Source of the DNA: Actinopolymorpha pittospori
GTDB taxonomy: Bacteria; Actinomycetota; Actinomycetes; Propionibacteriales; Actinopolymorphaceae
Direction of reading: 5' to 3'
Length of the DNA: 64,000 nucleotides
Assembly: GCF_014873875.1 (NCBI RefSeq)
Contig: NZ_JADBEM010000001.1
Coordinates: forward strand, 9,114,001 to 9,178,000
The notes below the pieces were generated by a model. It did not search any database and was not told the DNA's origin. It was given only the letters and a program-made list of their open reading frames with translations. Shown piece by piece: positions 1 through 7,710 of this stretch. The stretch's first letter is position 1; each line of letters begins with the position of its first letter. Made by a program: the position numbers and the translations under genes.

Positions 1-2678
1 CGCCCCTTGGGGCCCAGCATCCGGGTCTGGAAGGGGTCCTTCTCGATGCCGTGGGACAGCGAGTAGCGCAGTGGATGCCAGCGGGTCCCCTCCAACGGCC
101 CGTGCAAGGGTCGGGTCAGCGGTCCGGCATGGTCGGCGGGAAGGGGCTCCGGCACGTCGGCCGGCGCCAGCGGATCGGTCCGCCAGCCGAAGGTGCCCTG
201 CCCCACCAGGACCTCCTCCCACGGCGCCTCGTCAAGGTCGACTTGCTCCCAGTGGTCCGCGGTGCCGTCCACGTCGACCCGGTGGCGCACCCGCCATTGC
301 TGGACGGGGAACGCCCCCTCCGCCGCCGGCAGGGCGAAGTCGCCGTGTCGGTTGTTCATCGTGGGGAGCACCTGTGCCGTCCAGGGGCCGTCGAGCGTGA
401 TCTCCCAGGTCCGCCGGTCGGGGTCCGGATCGCGGACGACTCCCGCCGGGTCTCCCGACCGGACCGGAGCGTCTCGCCACACCAGGATCGCGGCCGGGGC
501 CTGGTCGAAGCGGACGGTGACCTCGGCCGTGCCGGCGTCGGCGCCCTCGCCGACCACCCGCACCGGCGCCGCCCGGGTCGTTCCGGTCAGCGGATCCCAC
601 TGCTCCACGTCGCTGACCCGACCACCGTCGGCGATCCGTACGACGACCCGCGACCGGTACCGCGACGGGTCGAAGTCGTACCCCTTCTCCCGCGGCCCGG
701 AGAACCAGTTGACCCCCTTGGCGAGCATCGGCTGCGCGGTCGCCCACCCCAGTGGCGCGGCGGGCACCAACAGGACGTTGCGGTCGCCGACCCGACGCAG
801 CAACACGGGACCGTCCGCGTCGACGCCGCGACCGAGTGGTTCCAGCGCTGCCGGCAGGTCCTCGACGGTGGGGACGTACACCGCCGTCCCCTCCTCGACC
901 AACGCGGCGAGCGTGCGTACGGCGGCCGCGCCCTCGGCGCTTCCCTCCGCGGCCCGCACCGGCCGGTCGCCCACGACGACCAGCAGCCCACCCTGGCCAC
1001 AGAAGTCCACCAGCTTCGCGGCGGTCGCCCCCTCCAGCACGCTGGCGCTCGGCACCACCACGGCCCGGTAGGACTCGCCGCGGGTGTGCAACGCACCGCC
1101 TCGGACCTCCGAGGTCGCCACCGTGTCGTCGTCGAGGACGTCGAAGTCGCGGTGCGCCCGGTCGAGCACGCCCGGGTGCGTGTCGAACCACACCATCCGA
1201 CCGACGATCTCGACGTACGTGCGACTCGCCCGCCGCGCCGGCTGCGAACGACTCGTCAACAGCGTGCCCGCCCGCACTGTCGCGGACGGGAACAGGACGC
1301 CGACGTCGCAGCGGTGCTCGCCCCGCGTCAGCAGCCAGCACAGCCGGCTCACCGTGTCGGCGAAGTACCTGTAGTGCGGCCAGTACGGCTGCCGCCAGCA
1401 GGTGCTCGGCGGCGCCCACTCCCACCAGCCACCGCGCGTCGAGTAGTAGACGGCGTGCGGGTTGTAGAGGGTGGCGCCGGCCAGCAGCCACGGCATCAGC
1501 CAGTCGAAGGTCTCCTCCAGCGTGCCGCCCCATCCGCTGCTGTGGAACGACTCGATCCAGGTACGCGGTCTGCCGTAGTGGTGGGCGAGCGAGCTGTGGA
1601 TCTTCGCCTCGCCGTGGTGGTCGCTGCCAGGGGCGCTGAACCACCGGTGCGTGCGGGGGTAGTCGGCGTACTGCCAGGTGGAGCCGAGTGGATCGCCGGC
1701 CCGCGACGGGCTCTGCTGGTCGACGCCGACGACCAGGCCGTGGCGTTCGTGCCAGGCGTGCAGCGGCCCGAAGAACGCCTCCTCGGCCAGCACCCCGCGG
1801 ACTCGCTGGTAGTCGGAGCGGACCCGCTCGGAGTCTGGCCCCCAGTCCTCCCACAGGGCCGCGATGCGGTCCTCGATCCGGTAGTCGTGCCGCTGCGCGA
1901 ACTCCGCCGCGAACCCCGGGCTCCACGTGGGCAGGTTGGGCAGCTCGTCCTGGAAGGATCCGGCGATCACCGAACCGAGGTAGGTTCCGAGCCGGTGCTC
2001 GAACTGCCCGTGCACGGTGTCGAGCAGCGCGGCGCACGCGCGCGCCGAGGTGTAGTCGAACCCCTGCCGCAGGCTGTACGCCAGCATCAGCCGGTACCGA
2101 CCGCCGGCAGCTTCTCCGCCGCTGCCCGGGTCCGCACTGCCTGACCACACGACCCGGCGCCCGGCCAGCTCGACCGGAACCGGCGGACCCGCCACCGCAC
2201 CGTCGCCGGACAGGGGCAGCGCGGCCGCCGCGATCGGGGTGCCGGCGGCGGGACAGTCGAGTTCGCCCGGTCCGTCCAGGTCGACGACGACCCGTTCCAG
2301 TGAAGCTCCGGCGTACTCCGGCACCCGCGTCACGAGCTGTCCCTGCAGGTTGGCGCCGGAGAAGCCGATCTGGTCGTAGAACCACAGGCGCGCTCCACGC
2401 CTTCGGGCGTGCTCGCACAGGCCCAGCCACAGCTCCCACCACTCCTCGCTGAACAGCGGCGGATCGTCGGCGAGGGAGCCGTACGTCGGGCCGGTCGGCG
2501 CGAGGTTCAGGACGACGAGGTTGTGGACGCCCTGGTCCACGAGCTGGTCCAGCTGCCAGCTCAACCGGGGCAGTTCCATCCGGTCGCCGCTCCACCACCA
2601 GATGGGCGCCGGTGAGAACTCCGGAGCCGGCCTCGCGAAGCCCCGGAAAAGTTCGCGGTGACGTGACTGCCGAGGCAC
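1..2678 (-). CDS. Large glycoside hydrolase-like protein, GH106-like (3' end off the window)
   Basis: An uninterrupted frame runs from a GTG at 2678 off the left edge, giving at least 892 residues; GGAGGAGG lies just upstream of the GTG. The N-terminal part has an APIWWWSGDR segment followed by a TIM-barrel-like pattern (LWFYDQIGFSGANLQ; GSFQDELPNLPTW; later WIESFHSSGWGG). This layout recalls large exo-glycosidases of the alpha-L-rhamnosidase GH106 type. No signal peptide is visible, so a cytoplasmic enzyme is likely. It is divergent from an IclR regulator and lies near an SDR resembling L-rhamnose dehydrogenase, which fits rhamnoside breakdown. The family call is from memory of the pattern; another large glycosidase family is possible. 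Confidence 0.55.
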   Translation of the reverse strand, partial: MPRQSRHRELFRGFARPAPEFSPAPIWWWSGDRMELPRLSWQLDQLVDQGVHNLVVLNLAPTGPTYGSLADDPPLFSEEWWELWLGLCEHARRRGARLWFYDQIGFSGANLQGQLVTRVPEYAGASLERVVVDLDGPGELDCPAAGTPIAAAALPLSGDGAVAGPPVPVELAGRRVVWSGSADPGSGGEAAGGRYRLMLAYSLRQGFDYTSARACAALLDTVHGQFEHRLGTYLGSVIAGSFQDELPNLPTWSPGFAAEFAQRHDYRIEDRIAALWEDWGPDSERVRSDYQRVRGVLAEEAFFGPLHAWHERHGLVVGVDQQSPSRAGDPLGSTWQYADYPRTHRWFSAPGSDHHGEAKIHSSLAHHYGRPRTWIESFHSSGWGGTLEETFDWLMPWLLAGATLYNPHAVYYSTRGGWWEWAPPSTCWRQPYWPHYRYFADTVSRLCWLLTRGEHRCDVGVLFPSATVRAGTLLTSRSQPARRASRTYVEIVGRMVWFDTHPGVLDRAHRDFDVLDDDTVATSEVRGGALHTRGESYRAVVVPSASVLEGATAAKLVDFCGQGGLLVVVGDRPVRAAEGSAEGAAAVRTLAALVEEGTAVYVPTVEDLPAALEPLGRGVDADGPVLLRRVGDRNVLLVPAAPLGWATAQPMLAKGVNWFSGPREKGYDFDPSRYRSRVVVRIADGGRVSDVEQWDPLTGTTRAAPVRVVGEGADAGTAEVTVRFDQAPAAILVWRDAPVRSGDPAGVVRDPDPDRRTWEITLDGPWTAQVLPTMNNRHGDFALPAAEGAFPVQQWRVRHRVDVDGTADHWEQVDLDEAPWEEVLVGQGTFGWRTDPLAPADVPEPLPADHAGPLTRPLHGPLEGTRWHPLRYSLSHGIEKDPFQTRMLGPKG

Positions 2679-2750
2679 GTGGTCCTCCTCCGGACGGATG
2701 CGCTGGCCCCTCGCCCCCTGTCGGCGTAGGTTATGCGCAGTTTCAGCTCG

Positions 2751-2766
2751 GTGAACATGTGTTCAC
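2751..2766. promoter_or_regulatory. 16-bp inverted repeat, candidate IclR operator
   Basis: GTGAACATGTGTTCAC has 7-bp arms (GTGAACA/TGTTCAC) around a TG centre. It lies in the 139-bp gap between the divergent glycosidase and IclR genes, 51 bp before the IclR start. Placement and symmetry fit the operator of the adjacent IclR protein; binding is inferred. Confidence 0.5.
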
Positions 2767-2817
2767 GTATCCGAATCACCCGCACGGATCCCGCGATGGC
2801 GAGCAGGGGGCGACGAT

Positions 2818-3630
2818 GTGAACGACATGACCAAGGGCAGCGCGGTGAAGTCCGCCGAGCGGACCCTCGCGATCCTCGAACTCCTCACCCGGCACGAGGA
2901 ACCCATGAGCTTCACCGCGATCGCGCAGGCCCTGCGATATCCCCGTTCCAGCCTGCACGGCCTGCTCCGGACGGTCGTCGAACGTGGCTGGGCGGACTTC
3001 GACCCCGAGCAGCGCAGCTACACCCTCGGCATCCGCACGCTGGAGGCGGGCAACGCCTACACCCGGGCGCTCGGCCTGGTCGAACGCGCGCTTCCGTTGA
3101 TGGAACGCATCCGCGACACGATCGACGAGACCGTCCAGTTGGCCGTCCTCGACGGGTTGCACAACGTCTACGTCGCCAAGGTCGACGGTCGGCAAACGCT
3201 CACCCTCGCGTCCGAAGTTGGACGACGGCTGCCCGCGCACGCGACGGGCGTCGGAAAGGTCCTCCTGGCCGGACTCGGCCAGGAGGAGCTGGAGACCCGG
3301 CTGGGTCCCACCACCCTGGCCGGATTCACCCCCCACACGCTGATCGACAAGGATCGCCTGCGCGCCCACCTGCGCACCGTCAGCGGTCGGGGCTTCGCGG
3401 TCGACAACGAGGAGTACACCCTCGGCATCCGGTGCGTGGCGGTTCCCGTCCAGGACTGGAGCAGGCACACCGTCGCCGCGCTCAGCGTGTCGGTTCCGGC
3501 GATCCGCTTCACCCCGGCCCACCGCGAGAAGGCCCACCGGCTCCTCCTCGACGCCGCCCACCGGCTCTCCACCGCGCTCGGCTACCGATCCGGTCCCGGT
3601 GGCAGGTCCGGCGTCGTCCCCGTGGGCTGA
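2818..3630 (+). CDS. IclR family transcriptional regulator
   Basis: This 270-residue protein has an N-terminal winged helix (about 10-75: SAERTLAILELL, then an AIAQALRYPRSSLHGLLRTV recognition region) and a C-terminal IclR effector domain (about 90-260, with VAVPVQDW and GRRLPAHATGVGKVLLA). IclR proteins usually control adjacent catabolic genes in response to a small ligand. The start is GTG at 2818. It is divergent from the glycoside hydrolase, with a palindrome in the shared upstream region, and is followed 44 bp later by the MBL-fold gene, so it probably controls this sugar locus. Confidence 0.9.
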   Translation: MNDMTKGSAVKSAERTLAILELLTRHEEPMSFTAIAQALRYPRSSLHGLLRTVVERGWADFDPEQRSYTLGIRTLEAGNAYTRALGLVERALPLMERIRDTIDETVQLAVLDGLHNVYVAKVDGRQTLTLASEVGRRLPAHATGVGKVLLAGLGQEELETRLGPTTLAGFTPHTLIDKDRLRAHLRTVSGRGFAVDNEEYTLGIRCVAVPVQDWSRHTVAALSVSVPAIRFTPAHREKAHRLLLDAAHRLSTALGYRSGPGGRSGVVPVG

Positions 3631-3674
3631 CGAAACGTCCGTGCACAGGCAGTCCAAGGAGAGGCGAGTCGACG

Positions 3675-4448
3675 ATGAGTACCTACGGCGTCCACCTGCT
3701 ACCCCTCGGCCGTGGAGACGTGCCGGGACCAGAGCTGTTCTGGATGAGCGGCTTCGAGGAGTGGCACACCCTGCTCTTCCAGTCCGCACTCATCCGCGGC
3801 GACGGCGTGACCGTGCTCGTCAACACCGGTCCGGCCCGCGACCTCGAACCCATGAACGCGCACTGGGAGAAGGTGCTCGGCGCACGGGCCCGGATGCGTC
3901 GCGAGCCCGGTGAGTACATCGTCGACCAACTCGCCGCGCACGACCTGACACCCGACGACGTCACCCATGTCGTCCTCACCCCGTTGCAGCTCTACACCGT
4001 GAGCAACGTCGCGTTGTTCCAGAACGCCGAGATCTGCGTCGCCCGCCGCGGCTGGGTGCACTTCCACACGACGCACGCACATCCGCACGACAACCGGGCG
4101 ACCTCGATCCCCGACGACGTCCTCGTGCATCTCGTGACCGACGCCTGGCCGCGGGTGCGGCTGCTCGCCGACGAGGACCAACTCGCCCCGGGCCTGCGCA
4201 CCTGGTGGAGCGGCGTGCACCACCGCGCGTCCGTCGTCGTCGAGGTCGACGCGCCGGCCGGTGTCGCCGCCATCTCCGACAGCTACTTCGTCCTCGACAA
4301 CGTGGAGAAGGACATCCCGATCGGGATCAATGAGAACATGTACGAGGCGATCACCGCCTACGCCCGTGTACGCGACACCGCGGACATCGTCGTTCCGCTG
4401 TACGACCCGCGGAACCTCGACCGCTTTCCCGGCGGGAGGATCGCATGA
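3675..4448 (+). CDS. MBL-fold protein of the AHL-lactonase type with degenerate metal site
   Basis: This 257-residue protein starts at ATG 3675 behind AAGGAGAGG. The layout is that of N-acyl-homoserine-lactonase-like metallo-beta-lactamases: DDVTHVVLT (95-102), FQNAEICVARRGW (115-127) and PIGI near 215. The HxHxDH motif is replaced by PLQLYT at 103-108, and the late histidine is Tyr243 (PLYDP). Only His182 and Asp202 of the usual ligands seem to remain. It therefore looks like a non-catalytic or retooled MBL-fold protein. Its stop overlaps the next gene's ATG by 4 bp, so it is co-translated with the SDR and probably serves the same pathway. Its role is unknown. Confidence 0.75.
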   Translation: MSTYGVHLLPLGRGDVPGPELFWMSGFEEWHTLLFQSALIRGDGVTVLVNTGPARDLEPMNAHWEKVLGARARMRREPGEYIVDQLAAHDLTPDDVTHVVLTPLQLYTVSNVALFQNAEICVARRGWVHFHTTHAHPHDNRATSIPDDVLVHLVTDAWPRVRLLADEDQLAPGLRTWWSGVHHRASVVVEVDAPAGVAAISDSYFVLDNVEKDIPIGINENMYEAITAYARVRDTADIVVPLYDPRNLDRFPGGRIA

Positions 4449-5221
4449 ACGTCCCTGTCCCGCAGGCACCACGGACCGTCCTCGTCACCGGGTCCGCCCG
4501 CGGCATCGGCCGTGCCACCGCCGCCCGCTTCGGCCGCGAAGGTGCTCGCGTCGTCGTCAACCACCCGCCCGGTGAGCGCGGGTTCGCGCAGGAGACGGCC
4601 GAGCTGGTGACGGCCGCCGGCGGGACCCCGCTGGTGGTGGAGGCGGACGTCGCCGACCCCGACGCCGTGACCGCGATGGCGCGGACGGTCCACGACACCT
4701 GGGGCTCCCTCGACGTGCTGGTCAACAACGCGGGCATCTGTCCCTTCGCCGACTTCTTCGACATCGACGTCGCCCTGTGGGACCGGGTCCAGCACGTCAA
4801 CCTGCGGGGTGTGTTCCTGGTCACCCAGGCCTTCACCCGCGCCATGGTGGAGGCGGGGCGCGGCGGGCGGGTGCTGTCGGTGTCCTCGATCTCGGCCTGG
4901 GTCGGAGGCTCCCAGCAGGTGCACTACTGCACCACCAAGGCCGGGATCAGCTCGCTGATGAAGAGCCTCGCCATCGTGCTCGGCCCACACGGCATCACCT
5001 GCAACGCCGTCCTCCCTGGGGCCATCGCCACCGACATCAACAAGGACGACTGGACCGACACCGCGAAGGTCGACTACTTCCGGTCGCGGATCCCGGTCGG
5101 CCGGATGGGCGAGCCGGCCGACGTCGCGGGCGTGCTGTGGCTGCTGTCCCAACCGGAGTCGGCGTACATGAACGGTTCCGACGTACTGGTCGACGGCGGT
5201 ATGTTCGTCAACCTGCAGTAG
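4445..5221 (+). CDS. SDR family oxidoreductase, L-rhamnose 1-dehydrogenase-like
   Basis: This is a classical short-chain dehydrogenase of 258 residues. It has the nucleotide-binding TGSARGIG (15-22), NNAG (94-97), Ser148/Ser150, Tyr161 and Lys165 (YCTTK). The stretch ATDINKDDW and the C-terminus DGGMFVNLQ resemble L-rhamnose 1-dehydrogenases, which oxidise L-rhamnose to the lactone in the non-phosphorylated pathway. The start overlaps the stop of the MBL-fold gene (ATGA). Neighbouring a GH106-like glycosidase, a rhamnose role is attractive, but SDR substrate assignment by sequence is uncertain; a general 3-oxoacyl reductase-like enzyme is the alternative. Confidence 0.7.
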   Translation: MNVPVPQAPRTVLVTGSARGIGRATAARFGREGARVVVNHPPGERGFAQETAELVTAAGGTPLVVEADVADPDAVTAMARTVHDTWGSLDVLVNNAGICPFADFFDIDVALWDRVQHVNLRGVFLVTQAFTRAMVEAGRGGRVLSVSSISAWVGGSQQVHYCTTKAGISSLMKSLAIVLGPHGITCNAVLPGAIATDINKDDWTDTAKVDYFRSRIPVGRMGEPADVAGVLWLLSQPESAYMNGSDVLVDGGMFVNLQ

Positions 5222-5250
5222 CCCAAACCGCGAGGACCGAGGGGTGAGAG

Positions 5251-6219
5251 TTGGCACGACTGCGACCGGCGTCGGGCGAAGAGACGGCGCGGTGGTACGA
5301 CCTCTGGCAGGACCGACAGCGGGCCTGGTGCCGACGGCACGGGCTCGCCGACACCGACGAGTCCGACCACCTGCGCCGCCTCGACCTGTGGCGGGCGAAC
5401 GCCGCGCAGGCCAGGGTCTTCGCGATCGCCGCCGAAGACTGCGACGACACCGACGACTCGCTCCTCGGGTTCTGCGCGCTGTCCCTCCGCCCCGACTCCC
5501 CCAGCCGCCCTGCCGTCGTCGACGACATCTGGGTGGCACCCGAGCACCGCCGCCGCGGTCACGGCTCGGCCGCCAGGGCAGCTCTGGAGCGGTGGTGCCG
5601 CGAGCACGCCCTTCCCCGACTCGTCGTCACCGTCGATCCCGGTGACCCGGCGCAGGCGGCGCTGTTTCGTCCCTACACCGTCACCGCCCAGCGGATGGCG
5701 CGGTCCCTCCTCGACGTGCCGGACCTTCCCGACGGCGTGGTCGGCAGGCCCATGACCGCGGCGGAGTTCCCGTCCTGGCGGCAGGAGGGGATCGCCGGGT
5801 ACGCGCACGACATCTTCGACAGCGGCGGCGAGGCCACTCTCGACGACGCGTTGGCGCGCTCGGCGCGGGAGTTCGACGAACTGTTGCCGGCCGGGGCCGA
5901 GACCGAGCACCACAGCTTCTGGGTGCTGGACGCGTCGTCGACCGCCGCCGGTGATCGCGACGGCGGGTACGTCGCCTCCATCTGGTTGCGCCACCACCAC
6001 CAGGTGGGCCGGTCGTTCGTCTTCGCGCTCGCCGTGGAGCCCGAGTACCGCGGGAAGGGCTACGGACGAGCAGCCATGCGACTGGGCGAGCGCGCCAGCA
6101 GGGACGCCGGTGACTCCGTGCTGGCGCTCAACGTCTTCGGCCCGAACACCGTGGCGATCAATCTCTACACAAGTCTCGGCTACGTCGTGAGCGACCAGTC
6201 GCGCTCGACCGAGCTCTGA
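5251..6219 (+). CDS. GNAT family N-acetyltransferase with two GNAT domains
   Basis: This 322-residue protein starts at TTG 5251, the only start between an in-frame stop at 5245 and the conserved sequence, with AGGGGTGAG upstream. It holds two acetyl-CoA-binding motifs: APEHRRRGHG in the N-terminal half and EPEYRGKGYG near residue 270, the latter followed by NVFGPNTVAINLYTSLGY. Double-GNAT proteins acetylate small-molecule or protein amines; the substrate here is not recognisable. It follows the SDR by 29 bp and may be the last gene of the sugar operon. Confidence 0.8.
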   Translation: MARLRPASGEETARWYDLWQDRQRAWCRRHGLADTDESDHLRRLDLWRANAAQARVFAIAAEDCDDTDDSLLGFCALSLRPDSPSRPAVVDDIWVAPEHRRRGHGSAARAALERWCREHALPRLVVTVDPGDPAQAALFRPYTVTAQRMARSLLDVPDLPDGVVGRPMTAAEFPSWRQEGIAGYAHDIFDSGGEATLDDALARSAREFDELLPAGAETEHHSFWVLDASSTAAGDRDGGYVASIWLRHHHQVGRSFVFALAVEPEYRGKGYGRAAMRLGERASRDAGDSVLALNVFGPNTVAINLYTSLGYVVSDQSRSTEL

Positions 6220-6261
6220 GGTCCCGCTGGTCCTGACCTCCGGTCCCCACCGCCGGACGGA

Positions 6262-6711
6262 TCAGGCGACGCAGAACTCGTTGCCCTCGGGATCGGCCAG
6301 CACGACCCATCGCGAGCCGCCCTCGGAGCCCTCGCCCAGCCTGGTCGCGCCGTGCGCGCACAGGCGGGCGACCTCCGACTCCACCTGGTCGGGGCCGAAG
6401 TGCAGGTCGAGGTGGACGCGGTTCTTCACCTGCTTGACCTCCGGCACGACCTGGAAGAGCACCCGTCCGCCCTGCCCCACGCCAGTGTCGGGGTTGACGG
6501 GATGGTCGGGATCACGAACGGCCGCCGCGTGCTTCCAGGCGCTACGGCCGTCGATCTCGGTGACCTGGTCCTCGACGGGAACGCCGTTCGCCAGCAGGGA
6601 CTTGATCAGTGTCGAGTGGTCCTCGACGACGTAGCCGAGCGCCTCGGCCCAGAACCGCGCCAGCAGGTGCGGGTCGGCGCAGTCGATGCACACCTTGTAT
6701 CTCACAGCCAT
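6262..6711 (-). CDS. VOC superfamily (glyoxalase/bleomycin resistance-like) protein
   Basis: This 149-residue protein has the vicinal-oxygen-chelate layout: KVCIDCADPHLLARFWAEALGY at the N-terminus, a middle VHLDLHF strand and the terminal ADPEGNEFCVA. Members bind a metal and small ligands as dioxygenases, isomerases or drug-sequestering proteins; the substrate is not predictable. It is convergent with the GNAT gene and sits 45 bp downstream of the aldo/keto reductase, possibly in the same transcript. Confidence 0.75.
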   Translation of the reverse strand: MAVRYKVCIDCADPHLLARFWAEALGYVVEDHSTLIKSLLANGVPVEDQVTEIDGRSAWKHAAAVRDPDHPVNPDTGVGQGGRVLFQVVPEVKQVKNRVHLDLHFGPDQVESEVARLCAHGATRLGEGSEGGSRWVVLADPEGNEFCVA

Positions 6712-6756
6712 GCCCGCACCCTAGGACCTGGCACCGACAGGTGGCCCGCGAACCGG

Positions 6757-7629
6757 TCAGCCGGCGGGCCTGAGCGACGACATCGCGTCGAACTCCTCGT
6801 CGGTGAGTTCGACCTGCGCGGCGTGCAGGTTGTCCTCGAGGTGGCTCACCCGGGAGGTGCCGGGGATCGGCAGGGTCACTGGTGAGCGGCGGAGTAGCCA
6901 GGCGAGGGCGAGTTGGGAGGGCGGGACGCCCTTGGTCCGGGCGAGGTCGTCCAGGGGTCCGCCGGGGCGGGCCAGTTCGCCGATCGCGATGGGGTTCCAG
7001 GGGATGAAGGCGAGTCCGTGGCGGTCGCAGTAGTCGAGTTCGGCTTCGGCGTCCCGCTTGACCAGGTTGTAGAGGTTCTGCACGGACACGATCTCGGTGA
7101 TCGCGCGGGCCTCCTCGATCTGTTCGATCGAGAAGTTGGAGACGCCGATGTGGCGGATCTTGCCCTCCTCGCGCAGCTCGGCCAGGGCTCCGACGCTCTC
7201 GGCCAGTGGCACCTTCGGGTCGGGCCGGTGCAGCTGGAAGAGGTCGATCCGCTCCACACCGAGGCGGCGCAGGCTCAGCTCGCACTGCTGCTTGAGGTAC
7301 TCGGCCCGGCCCACCGGCACCCAGACTCTCGGCGCCGGGCGGGTGAGCCCCGCCTTGGTGGCGATCACCAAAACCTCCGGGTAGGGGTAGAGGGCCTCAC
7401 GGATCAGCTCCTCGCTGATCTCCGGGCCGTAGGAGTCGGCCGTGTCGATGAGGTCGACGCCCAGATCGACCGCACGGCGTAGGACCCGGATGGCCTCGTC
7501 GTGGTCGGCGGGTGGACCCCAGATGCCCTCACCGGTGATGCGCATCGCACCGAAGCCCAGCCGGTGCACGGTCAGGTCGCCGAGGGTGAACGTTCCGCTC
7601 GCGTGTGCGGGCCGGGTCGCCGCGCTCAT
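6757..7629 (-). CDS. Aldo/keto reductase
   Basis: This is a 290-residue NADPH-dependent AKR-fold enzyme. The catalytic tetrad is visible as Asp62, Tyr67 (DTADSYG), Lys92 (ATKAGL) and His134 (LHRPD), and a cofactor-binding IPGTSRVSHLEDNL stretch lies near the C-terminus. The length is normal for short AKRs of the oxidoreductase YdbC/pyridoxal-reductase-like group. The physiological substrate cannot be read from the sequence. The start is ATG 7629. Confidence 0.85.
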   Translation of the reverse strand: MSAATRPAHASGTFTLGDLTVHRLGFGAMRITGEGIWGPPADHDEAIRVLRRAVDLGVDLIDTADSYGPEISEELIREALYPYPEVLVIATKAGLTRPAPRVWVPVGRAEYLKQQCELSLRRLGVERIDLFQLHRPDPKVPLAESVGALAELREEGKIRHIGVSNFSIEQIEEARAITEIVSVQNLYNLVKRDAEAELDYCDRHGLAFIPWNPIAIGELARPGGPLDDLARTKGVPPSQLALAWLLRRSPVTLPIPGTSRVSHLEDNLHAAQVELTDEEFDAMSSLRPAG

Positions 7630-7710
7630 ACTTCGCAGACTACGCCGCGCGGCACCGGTCGACCCGACCTTGCCCGCACGGCCCTACCAAGGTGGATCCC
7701 CCATCGGCCC

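Noticed and set aside
51..2144. A 697-codon plus-strand frame opposite the glycosidase
   Set aside because: The minus-strand frame has coherent glycosidase-like sequence, a strong ribosome-binding site and a start at 2678; the plus frame is Arg/Pro-rich shadow.
232..2598. A 788-codon minus-strand frame within the glycosidase gene
   Set aside because: It is the alternate frame of the same strand; its product is Arg/Gly-rich with no motifs.
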